A DNA stretch of 5,114 bases from Methanobacteriota archaeon (GTDB taxonomy: Archaea; Thermoplasmatota; Poseidoniia; Poseidoniales; Thalassarchaeaceae): the NCBI GenBank assembly GCA_014384685.1, contig JACNFL010000210.1, positions 1 through 5,114 on the forward strand, given 5' to 3'. The notes below the pieces were generated by a model. It was not told where the DNA came from. It did no database searches and was given only the letters and a program-made list of their open reading frames with translations. Made by a program: the position numbers and the translations under genes. Of the stretch, positions 1-5,114 are shown in pieces (the first letter of the stretch is position 1; every line of letters begins with the position of its first letter).

Positions 1-333
1 AGCGGAGCATTGGATGAACAAGAACTTGTACAACAATGGGTTTACAACACTAACAGGTTAGAGTTTACTTACATGGACATCACCATCACCCAAAACAATG
101 GACCAGTAGTACATTGGGAGTTTGATATCCCCGGGATTGATGAATCAAAGGATAGGATATGGCCATCAATGGCGGTAGCAACCGGAATCCCATTTTTGGT
201 TGCTTGTGAAGCTTTGCTAGATGGTAGAATTCAAGGTATTCAATCACCGGATAACTATTACTCAGATTTAGACGATATTGTAACTCGTCTTAGGAGATTA
301 GGTGCTGAGATAACTAGAACAGAATTGAAATGA
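1..333 (+). CDS. C-terminal fragment of a saccharopine dehydrogenase-like protein (5' end outside window)
   Basis: The frame is open from the left edge to a TGA stop at 331-333, so this is most likely the last ~110 residues of a longer gene. A TTG at 10 and an ATG at 73 are in frame, but neither has a convincing ribosome binding site. The tail reads SMAVATGIPFLVACEALLDG, then a Gly-Ile-x-x-Pro segment, then LRRLGAEI. From memory this matches the C-terminal pattern of the saccharopine dehydrogenase / carboxynorspermidine dehydrogenase family: a Thr-Gly-x-Pro helix, a Leu-x-Gly-x-Ile turn, a 'G...P' loop and a final helix ending in a Gly-x-x-Ile strand. Those enzymes are NAD(P)-dependent oxidoreductases of lysine or polyamine metabolism. 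The N-terminal Rossmann domain that would prove the family lies outside the window, so substrate and pathway cannot be given. The gene is convergent with the membrane-protein gene that follows, 39 bases away. Confidence 0.55.
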   Translation, partial: SGALDEQELVQQWVYNTNRLEFTYMDITITQNNGPVVHWEFDIPGIDESKDRIWPSMAVATGIPFLVACEALLDGRIQGIQSPDNYYSDLDDIVTRLRRLGAEITRTELK

Positions 334-353
334 AGATATCTTAACTTGAAAAC

Positions 354-367
354 ATGATTATTATCAT
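354..367. terminator. Weak AT-rich inverted repeat in convergent gap
   Basis: In the 39-base gap between two convergent stop codons, ATGAT (354-358) is followed by a four-base loop and ATCAT (363-367). This makes a five-pair, AT-rich hairpin with T-rich sequence on the + strand just after it. The placement suits transcription termination for either gene. The stem is short and weak, and AT-rich DNA makes such repeats often by chance, so this is only a candidate. Confidence 0.2.
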
Positions 368-372
368 TGACT

Positions 373-1548
373 TCATTCTTCTTCAAATTTCAGATTATCT
401 AATGTATCCAAGACTGCTATTGCTTGTTGGGCACGACGGTCATTTTTCACTAACCAGATGATCGCAACAGGAGCGCTGAGTGCCACAATTACAGCGAAAG
501 CAGGTAGTATCCAATTATATTGAGAAACTTCGCGTGGCTCAACTAGCCAAGTGAATCGCATTGGTGTATCATCCCAACGTCGAGACCAATCGAACAAATC
601 GTTAGTGTGAATCCCTGCAACTGTGATGGCAACTTTATGACAATTGAAACGTTCACAGGTTTGTTGAGTGGAATCATTATTTGCTGATGTATCAAAATTA
701 ATTCTAACTTGTTGCCCCGGCATCAAAGTCAAAATTAGACTATTATTTTCTTGACGCCACCCCGTTTGTAAATGAGGTGAATCGATTTCTAATTCATCTA
801 ACGAGATATCGCCATAATTCACTGAAACTACATCGGCATTGATGTTTGAGAATTTATTTGTTATTGGAACATCCCAAAAGACATCATTACTTGATTGTGA
901 ATCACTTTCAAATGCCACCAGCCATGAATCAGACGATGAATTATCTAATGAGAATTCGCTTTTCATGGCTTGATAAGATGCGTGCTCACCCCATGTAGTA
1001 AACCATGCAGTTGTTGATTCTATAGATGAAACTAATTCAGAATTAGGTCGTACTATTACATCGTGGTCACGAGCATGCCAATAAAAATTAATCAAAGGTT
1101 CTTCATCTTGAATTAATGCTTGAAAGTGATCAATTGTTTGCCTATCCTTTTCCAGTGAACCGCCATTATATGATAAATTTTTAATTTCTGAATTGAGTGG
1201 AATAATTTGCTGGTCTACAATTGCAAAACCTGCAGCGGCAATCGTTTCTGAATCAATCTCATTTAATCTATCAGAATCTAGCCCCAATGAAATTGGGTTG
1301 GCCCCCCATTTTGAAGCATTTATTCGCTCTGTGAGATAATCCCTGCACTCAGAAATTTCTAACTCGTAAACTGATGTCTCACTACCGGCCATGCCGTGGC
1401 AACCAAATTCATCACCGAGCCCCAGCCTTTCAGGACCAATTATTGTAGTGAGCCAAGTATCTTCTTCCCATTCTGCAGCAACAGGTGCACAAAGAGGGAG
1501 TATGAGTAGCCCAAACAAAGTGAGTGCCACTATCCGCCTTGTGAGCAT
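373..1548 (-). CDS. Exported protein of unknown function with signal peptide and C-terminal membrane anchor
   Basis: I do not recognise a family. From the ATG at 1548 the product has 391 residues. Residues 1-25 form a clear Sec-type signal peptide: two Arg, a Leu/Ile-rich core, and a VAA-EW cleavage site. The ectodomain (about 26-344) carries four cysteines, at 50, 68, 298 and 303, which could form two disulfides. It also has at least five N-x-S/T sequons (near 77, 124, 203, 268 and 291) and many Asp, Ser and Asn residues. A single helix at about 345-367, flanked by a Lys-Asn-Asp-Arg-Arg stop-transfer segment, leaves a ~24-residue acidic cytoplasmic tail, giving a type I topology. The frame stays open up to an ATG at 1686, but that start would bury the signal peptide and overlap the divergent acyltransferase gene. 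A G-rich ribosome binding site six bases before 1548 supports the shorter form. An intermediate ATG at 1611 would add 21 residues. A surface or envelope role is inferred from topology only. Confidence 0.85.
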   Translation of the reverse strand: MLTRRIVALTLFGLLILPLCAPVAAEWEEDTWLTTIIGPERLGLGDEFGCHGMAGSETSVYELEISECRDYLTERINASKWGANPISLGLDSDRLNEIDSETIAAAGFAIVDQQIIPLNSEIKNLSYNGGSLEKDRQTIDHFQALIQDEEPLINFYWHARDHDVIVRPNSELVSSIESTTAWFTTWGEHASYQAMKSEFSLDNSSSDSWLVAFESDSQSSNDVFWDVPITNKFSNINADVVSVNYGDISLDELEIDSPHLQTGWRQENNSLILTLMPGQQVRINFDTSANNDSTQQTCERFNCHKVAITVAGIHTNDLFDWSRRWDDTPMRFTWLVEPREVSQYNWILPAFAVIVALSAPVAIIWLVKNDRRAQQAIAVLDTLDNLKFEEE

Positions 1549-1554
1549 GTATCG

Positions 1555-1562
1555 CCCCACCC
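1555..1562 (-). promoter_or_regulatory. G-rich ribosome binding site supporting the start at 1548
   Basis: Read on the minus strand, GGGTGGGG lies six bases before the ATG at 1548 and contains GGTG, which can pair with the CACC of the 16S rRNA 3' end. No comparable site precedes the longer start at 1611 or the one at 1686. It therefore favours the start that gives a normal-length signal peptide. The match is imperfect because it is G-rich and not a clean GAGGTG. Confidence 0.4.
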
Positions 1563-1609
1563 GCCACCCTTTCAAGAACAGCGCGGTCAGACCTCTTGGC
1601 CCAATAACC

Positions 1610-2419
1610 ATGAAAACCCCCGACCTAACCGAGTTGGATATGGGTGATTTGAGCGATGAGGGGCGCGCTCGTTTGGCTAAACTCACTGAGGTAGAACCAG
1701 CAAATCGACCTTTACCCTCAACACCTCTTTACAGTGGCCTGTTAAATTTCGCTGTTCCTTTCATCAATATCATCACTAGATTAAAGATTTCAGGGATGGA
1801 GCACATACCCAGAACAGGTCCATTGATAGTTGCCGCTAATCACTTGTCACACCTTGATCCAGTTCTGGCAATTTTTAGTTCAAGAAGAAAATTGTTTTAT
1901 TTGGCAAAAGATGAACACTTCAACAAACTTGGTTGGAGACAATTGATGCTTGCTACAGGTCAAGTTGAAACTGATCGACAGAAGGGTGGTGATGATGCAA
2001 TCGCTCGTGCCGCTGATGTGCTAGGTGCAGGGTTACCACTCGGAATATTCCCCGAAGGAACTCGCTCAAGGAATACCTCGCCGCCATATCTCAGCAGAGG
2101 GAAAACAGGGATTGCTAGGATTGCTGCAGCTTTTCCTGATACTCCAATCGTTTTTTGTGGGATAAATGGGGCAAGAGAAATCCTAGCACCAGGTGAACCT
2201 TTTCTACCTCGAACTTGGAAACGTACTGAACTAAAGTTTGCTAGCCCAATAACTTGGAATGAATGGGCTAGCCATGATGGCGGAGCAAATTTAGATGATG
2301 GAAAAGTAGCAAAAATAGAGGCGATGCCAGAAGAAAAACGCCGCGAAGAACTGGGGAAATTATACCGGCAATTCACTAACCAAAGTATCGCAACTATCGC
2401 TGCACTAGGTGCACCATGA
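1610..2419 (+). CDS. plsC: 1-acyl-sn-glycerol-3-phosphate acyltransferase (PlsC/LPLAT family)
   Basis: The product transfers an acyl chain to lysophosphatidic acid to make phosphatidic acid at the cytoplasmic face of the membrane. From the ATG at 1610 it has 269 residues, a usual length for the family. The four acyltransferase blocks are present in order: NHLSHLDP (77-84) with the catalytic His78-x4-Asp83; GQVETDR (117-123), corresponding to block II; FPEGTRSR (147-154), the phosphate-binding block III; and TPIVFCGI (178-185), block IV. A hydrophobic stretch at about 41-58 may seat the enzyme at the membrane; there is no signal peptide. The frame is open back to 1391, but that part is antisense to the divergent membrane-protein gene and low in complexity, so I reject it. 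An ATG at 1640 is the alternative start, and neither start has a good ribosome binding site. The exact acyl acceptor is not proven, since lyso-ornithine-lipid and other LPLAT enzymes share these motifs. Confidence 0.92.
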   Translation: MKTPDLTELDMGDLSDEGRARLAKLTEVEPANRPLPSTPLYSGLLNFAVPFINIITRLKISGMEHIPRTGPLIVAANHLSHLDPVLAIFSSRRKLFYLAKDEHFNKLGWRQLMLATGQVETDRQKGGDDAIARAADVLGAGLPLGIFPEGTRSRNTSPPYLSRGKTGIARIAAAFPDTPIVFCGINGAREILAPGEPFLPRTWKRTELKFASPITWNEWASHDGGANLDDGKVAKIEAMPEEKRREELGKLYRQFTNQSIATIAALGAP

Positions 2420-2490
2420 ACCCTGTGAAAAGGGAAAGTGAAGCGATTTGTTCTTAGTGCGTCAATTCCCCCCTTGATGCCGGCGTCAGT

Positions 2491-3285
2491 ATGGACCAGT
2501 ATCAGCATCTACTCAAACTCATCCTTCAAGAGGGTGTAGAGCGGGATGATAGAACGGGGACGGGAACAATTTCTGTGTTTGGGCACCAATCAAGATATGA
2601 CCTTAGGAGAGGATTTCCCGCTATTACTACCAAGCGAGTTCACTGGCCTAGCATCATTCACGAACTTCTTTGGTTTTTATCAGGCGATACAAACACACGC
2701 TACTTGACAGACAACAAAGTTCGAATTTGGAATGAGTGGGCTGACGAAAATGGTGACCTCGGTCCAGTATACGGTAAACAATGGCGTGCTTGGGAAGGAA
2801 ATGATGGCCGAGTTGTTGACCAAATAAGGGAAGCAGTGGCGCAACTGCGAGAGAACCCCGGATCACGCAGAATCATTGTATCAGCTTGGAATGTAGGTGA
2901 ATTAGATGATATGGCATTGATGCCTTGTCACGCATTCTTCCAATTCTATGTAGCCAATGGTGAGTTGTCTTGCCAACTTTATCAGCGTAGTGCGGACGTA
3001 TTCCTAGGAGTACCTTTCAACATCTCTTCATACAGTTTGCTGACTTGCATGATGGCACAAGTTTGTGGTTTGAAACCTGGAGATTTCATTCACACTATTG
3101 GAGATGCACACCTTTACCTAAATCATCTTGAGCAAGCAAGGGAGCAAGTAGGAAGAGTACCACTAGAATTACCTCGTTTGAAACTCAATCCAGAATGTAC
3201 TGAAATTGATGATTTTTCTTATGATGATATTGAAATTGTGGATTATAATCACCATCCACATATTACTGCCCCGATTAGCGTATGA
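2491..3285 (+). CDS. thyA: Thymidylate synthase (folate-dependent, ThyA type)
   Basis: The enzyme converts dUMP and 5,10-methylene-tetrahydrofolate to dTMP and dihydrofolate in the cytoplasm, the de novo source of thymine for DNA. The product has 264 residues, the same length as Escherichia coli ThyA, and it can be aligned to that enzyme from memory without gaps. The catalytic Cys146 sits in [11 protein letters not shown]. The phosphate-binding Arg21, Arg126, Arg127 and Arg166 are present, as are Glu58, Trp80, Ser167, Asp169, Asn177, His207 and Tyr209. The C-terminal APISV segment that closes over the active site is intact. The ATG at 2491 gives the family N-terminus exactly, although no good ribosome binding site precedes it. 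A 71-base gap separates it from the acyltransferase, and it is the first gene of a tight cluster with folA and a DNA methyltransferase. The sequence looks like a bacterial-type short ThyA, not ThyX. Confidence 0.98.
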   Translation: MDQYQHLLKLILQEGVERDDRTGTGTISVFGHQSRYDLRRGFPAITTKRVHWPSIIHELLWFLSGDTNTRYLTDNKVRIWNEWADENGDLGPVYGKQWRAWEGNDGRVVDQIREAVAQLRENPGSRRIIVSAWNVGELDDMALMPCHAFFQFYVANGELSCQLYQRSADVFLGVPFNISSYSLLTCMMAQVCGLKPGDFIHTIGDAHLYLNHLEQAREQVGRVPLELPRLKLNPECTEIDDFSYDDIEIVDYNHHPHITAPISV

Positions 3286-3290
3286 GGTGA
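3284..3290 (+). promoter_or_regulatory. Strong Shine-Dalgarno site for folA overlapping the thyA stop
   Basis: GAGGTGA lies five bases before the ATG at 3296 and is a full match to the 16S rRNA anti-Shine-Dalgarno core. Its first two bases are the last two of the thyA TGA stop (3283-3285), so ribosomes finishing thyA stop on the folA start signal. This fixes the folA start at 3296 against the upstream in-frame ATGs from 3206 onward, and it suggests translational coupling. Confidence 0.85.
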
Positions 3291-3295
3291 AACTG

Positions 3296-3796
3296 ATGAA
3301 GTTAGGAATGATTGTGGCAATGGATGAAGATGGAGTAATTGGGCGTGACGGTGTCATGCCATGGAATCTCCCAGCAGATTTAGCCCACTTCAAACGCTCA
3401 ACTATGAGTTGCCCGATAATAATGGGGAGAAAAACCTACGAGGCCATTGGGCGGCCATTACCTGGTAGGCTAAACGTGGTACTCACTCGTGACATGGAAT
3501 GGTTCGTTGAGGGTGTTGAGATAGTTCATGATATCGCAGATGCACTAGAAGTTTCAGCAATAGATGCAGGAATAGATGGTTGGGCATGGGTTATTGGAGG
3601 TGGTGCAATTTATGCAACCATGCTAGGTCGCTGTGACCGCTTATTAGTCACTCATGTAAAAGCAAAAGTTGGTGGAGGTGACACTTGGTTCCCTTACATC
3701 AACTGGGATGACTGGGAAGAAATCACCCGTGAAACAAGAAGGGCTGATGATAAAAATCCGTTTGATATGGCATTCGCCACCTATGAAAGGCCTTAA
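3296..3796 (+). CDS. folA: Dihydrofolate reductase
   Basis: The enzyme reduces dihydrofolate to tetrahydrofolate with NADPH and so recycles the product of the thymidylate synthase encoded just upstream. From 3296 it has 166 residues, typical for a chromosomal DHFR. Visible family segments are GVIGRDGVMPWNLPADLAHF (13-32), containing the Met20-type loop, Trp23 and the catalytic acid Asp28; IIMGRKTYEAIGRPLPGR (41-58), containing the NADPH-binding Gly-Arg-Lys-Thr and the Pro-Leu-Pro-Gly-Arg turn; WVIGGGAIY (98-106), the Gly-Gly cofactor loop; and VTHV (118-121) followed by GDTWFP. The frame is open back to 3206 inside thyA, but that extension is a low-complexity Met/Ile shadow of the ThyA C-terminus. 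The strong ribosome binding site fixes the start at 3296. The gap from the thyA stop is 10 bases and the gap to the methyltransferase is 11, so the three are probably co-transcribed. Confidence 0.97.
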   Translation: MKLGMIVAMDEDGVIGRDGVMPWNLPADLAHFKRSTMSCPIIMGRKTYEAIGRPLPGRLNVVLTRDMEWFVEGVEIVHDIADALEVSAIDAGIDGWAWVIGGGAIYATMLGRCDRLLVTHVKAKVGGGDTWFPYINWDDWEEITRETRRADDKNPFDMAFATYERP

Positions 3797-3798
3797 TT

Positions 3799-3802
3799 GG
3801 TG
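3799..3802 (+). promoter_or_regulatory. Short Shine-Dalgarno-like site for the DNA methyltransferase
   Basis: GGTG begins three bases after the folA TAA stop and lies five bases before the methyltransferase ATG at 3808. The spacing is identical to that of the stronger folA site. The match is only four bases, so initiation may be weaker or depend on ribosomes arriving from folA. Confidence 0.45.
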
Positions 3803-3807
3803 TTAGA

Positions 3808-4578
3808 ATGGAACTGAATCAACTAGTCGTAACGAACTGTGTTGAATTCATGGAAAAGATGGATGAAAACTCGGTTGACCTCACAGTCACATCCCCACCC
3901 TATGACAATCTTAGAGATTACAAAGGCTATTCATTTGATTTTGAAGGAATAGCAAAGGGGTTGTACCGCGTCACCAAAGAAGGCGGCGTTGTAGTTTGGG
4001 TTGTAGGAGACCGAATTCACAAAGGCAATCGTTCGCTCACAAGTTTTCGCCAAGCATTATATTTTCAAGAATTGGGCTTTAATGCACATGATATCATGAT
4101 TTATCGTAAAAAAAACACGCCGTTTATGCGTTCAAATGCTTATACAAATTGTTACGAATTTATGCATGTATTCACCAAAGGAAAGCCAAATACATTCAAT
4201 CCACTTACTGACCAAACCGTTAGGCAAGGTGTGGAAATGATGCCTTTTAACAAAGGGTCTGACGGAGTGAACAAAAAGGCATTAGGAAAATTGAATGATG
4301 ACAAAACGCGCGCAAATATTTGGGATTACGCTGTTGGTTTACATGGAACAACGAGTGATAAAATCGCCTTTGAGCACCCAGCGGTTTTTCCCGAAAAGTT
4401 AGCTGAAGATCACATCTTATCTTGGACTAATGAAGGTGATTTGGTTTTTGACCCGATGTGTGGCTCTGGTACAACTCCTAAGATGGCGGTTAAACATAGA
4501 CGCAATTACATTGGTACTGACATTTCTGAAGATTACATTCAGATTGCAACCGAACGAGTCAGAATAATTCAGACATAA
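3808..4578 (+). CDS. Beta-class DNA amino-methyltransferase (N4-cytosine or N6-adenine), solitary
   Basis: The enzyme transfers a methyl group from S-adenosylmethionine to an exocyclic amino group of a base in DNA. The product has 256 residues. Motif order is that of the beta class (N6_N4_Mtase family): catalytic motif IV TSPPYDNLRDY at 28-38, a variable central region that probably holds target recognition (about 104-185), motif X HPAVFPEKLAEDHI at 190-203, and motif I FDPMCGSGTT at 214-223, followed by YIGTDI (234-239) of motif II. Ser-Pro-Pro-Tyr in motif IV is commoner in N4-cytosine enzymes, whereas Asp-Pro-Pro-Tyr marks most N6-adenine ones, but this does not decide the base. All core motifs look intact. 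No restriction endonuclease or specificity subunit is encoded nearby, so it appears to be an orphan enzyme. Close relatives I can recall, sharing the NLRDYKGYSFDF and HPAVFPEKLAEDH segments, occur on phages and mobile DNA. It follows folA by 11 bases. Confidence 0.94.
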   Translation: MELNQLVVTNCVEFMEKMDENSVDLTVTSPPYDNLRDYKGYSFDFEGIAKGLYRVTKEGGVVVWVVGDRIHKGNRSLTSFRQALYFQELGFNAHDIMIYRKKNTPFMRSNAYTNCYEFMHVFTKGKPNTFNPLTDQTVRQGVEMMPFNKGSDGVNKKALGKLNDDKTRANIWDYAVGLHGTTSDKIAFEHPAVFPEKLAEDHILSWTNEGDLVFDPMCGSGTTPKMAVKHRRNYIGTDISEDYIQIATERVRIIQT

Positions 4579-4612
4579 TTCGCAGATTGCTTTCAGATGG
4601 GTACAGTTTGAT

Positions 4613-5114
4613 TCAGTCTTTATCCCGTCGAACTTTTGTATAGATAATCCATGCTGGAACTCCGATTACAAGATACAATCCAAGAATTAAACCAAGGAAA
4701 AACAAAGCTTCCATTACCTCATCCATGATAACAGACCAACCAGTCATGTATACGGCTTCGGAAGAGTTGTCTGGATTGACATAAATATCAATACTCTCTA
4801 TGGCCAGCCAATGTTCAGGATCCTCACCCCAACCTGAACTTACAAATGAGTAGGTCGAGGTTGTGTAATTTTCACCTAAGTAAGTGTATGCGACGGTGAC
4901 AACGGTTGGAGGAGAACTGTCACCATCGGTGCTTCCTGTATCATAGTCCCATTCAGCATTCGTAACGGTTCCAGAAACCTTCTCCCATTCCCTAGTTTGA
5001 ATTTGATCAACAATGGAAAAAATCTGTCGCGCCATAAGAAACAAAATAACGCAAAGTCCCACTATCACGATTTTTCGCGAGGTTTTGAAATCGGCACCAA
5101 AGGAGGGGTCATCA
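4613..5114 (-). CDS. DUF3592 two-helix membrane protein (N-terminus probably just beyond the window)
   Basis: The gene reads leftward to a TGA stop at 4613-4615. The first possible start codon in frame inside the window is a GTG at 5068, but it would sit within the first membrane helix and lacks a ribosome binding site. The frame continues open to the edge and adds 15 sensible residues (DDPSFGADFKTSRKI), a short polar, basic lead-in. The true start is therefore likely a few codons outside. In the ~166 visible residues a first helix lies at about 15-32. A beta-rich outer domain follows, with three DUF3592 hallmarks: VSGTV, VAYTYLGENY and IDIYVNPDNSSEAVY. A second helix (about 136-159) and a short basic tail close the protein. 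The predicted topology has both ends in the cytoplasm. The biochemical function of DUF3592 is not known to me. The gene is convergent with the methyltransferase, 34 bases away. Confidence 0.85.
   Translation of the reverse strand, partial: DDPSFGADFKTSRKIVIVGLCVILFLMARQIFSIVDQIQTREWEKVSGTVTNAEWDYDTGSTDGDSSPPTVVTVAYTYLGENYTTSTYSFVSSGWGEDPEHWLAIESIDIYVNPDNSSEAVYMTGWSVIMDEVMEALFFLGLILGLYLVIGVPAWIIYTKVRRDKD

Noticed and set aside
4..16. GGAG at 4-7 followed by an ATG at 14 as a new gene start.
   Set aside because: That frame stops after 15 codons, whereas the overlapping frame is open from the edge and resembles a known family.
62..68. Cysteine in the signal-peptide core of the membrane protein as a lipobox (the motif, LPLC, is at residues 17-20 of that protein, near base 1490).
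   Set aside because: LPLC followed by Ala-Pro-Val lacks the small residues expected at -2 and -1 of a lipobox, and a better VAA-EW cleavage site follows. The numbers in the coordinate fields of this entry do not mark the motif.
1391..1609. Extension of the acyltransferase back to an ATG at 1391.
   Set aside because: The added 73 residues are Ser/Pro-rich, lie antisense to the signal-peptide and N-terminal coding sequence of the divergent gene, and fall outside the normal PlsC length.
1549..1686. Extension of the minus-strand membrane protein to the ATG at 1686 (46 more residues).
   Set aside because: It would place the signal peptide internally, overlaps the start of the acyltransferase in antisense, and lacks a ribosome binding site.
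2416..2457. Mini-ORF whose ATG overlaps the acyltransferase stop (ATGA).
   Set aside because: It has only 13 codons, no ribosome binding site of its own and no recognisable peptide.
1960..2508. Minus-strand open frame of 182 codons opposite the acyltransferase.
   Set aside because: It is a shadow of a gene with clear catalytic motifs, and its translation shows no recognisable domain.
3206..3295. N-terminal extension of DHFR inside the thyA coding region.
   Set aside because: The Met/Ile-rich extension is a frame shadow of the ThyA C-terminus, and the GAGGTGA site fixes the start at 3296.
2654..3393. Two short minus-strand open frames opposite thyA and the thyA/folA junction.
   Set aside because: They are antisense to two strongly conserved enzymes and their translations look random.
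4108..4115. Run of eight A in the methyltransferase gene as a possible frameshift or slippage site.
   Set aside because: The frame is intact through it and both flanks match the family, so no frameshift is needed. No downstream stimulatory structure is evident.
5101..5106. AGGAGG on the + strand near the right edge as a ribosome binding site for a + gene beyond the window.
   Set aside because: The minus frame of the DUF3592 protein reads sensibly through this stretch, so it is more likely coding sequence and the match a coincidence.

Overview
This is a compact, gene-dense prokaryotic window with six protein-coding genes, two of them cut by the window edges, and almost no intergenic space. 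I see no rRNA, tRNA, CRISPR array, insertion sequence or long repeat, and no stretch above about 75 bases without a gene. The overall style fits a streamlined planktonic microbe. My best guess is a marine Group II archaeon (Poseidoniales) or a relative: bacterial-type enzymes sit beside a sequon-rich, signal-peptide-bearing, C-terminally anchored surface protein. No universal marker gene is present, so this assignment is inference, and a bacterium is not excluded.

Layout: (1) 1-333 (+) is the C-terminal end of a protein resembling the saccharopine dehydrogenase family. (2) 373-1548 (-), convergent with it, encodes an unrecognised exported protein with one C-terminal membrane anchor. (3) 1610-2419 (+), divergent from gene 2 across a 61-base GC-rich gap, encodes a PlsC-type acyltransferase. 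(4) 2491-4578 (+) is a tight three-gene cluster: thymidylate synthase (thyA), dihydrofolate reductase (folA) and a solitary beta-class DNA amino-methyltransferase, with gaps of only 10 and 11 bases. (5) 4613-5114 (-), convergent with the cluster, is a DUF3592 two-helix membrane protein whose frame stays open to the right edge.

Functionally, ThyA methylates dUMP with methylene-tetrahydrofolate and releases dihydrofolate, which DHFR reduces again. The two adjacent genes therefore form a closed dTMP and folate cycle. The methyltransferase behind them modifies DNA with S-adenosylmethionine, and no restriction nuclease gene is visible in the window. The acyltransferase would make ester-linked phosphatidic acid, which is a notable point if the host is an archaeon. 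Nothing here is clearly a new system. The most interesting items are the thyA-folA-methyltransferase cluster, the acyltransferase in a possibly archaeal context, and the unrecognised surface protein.
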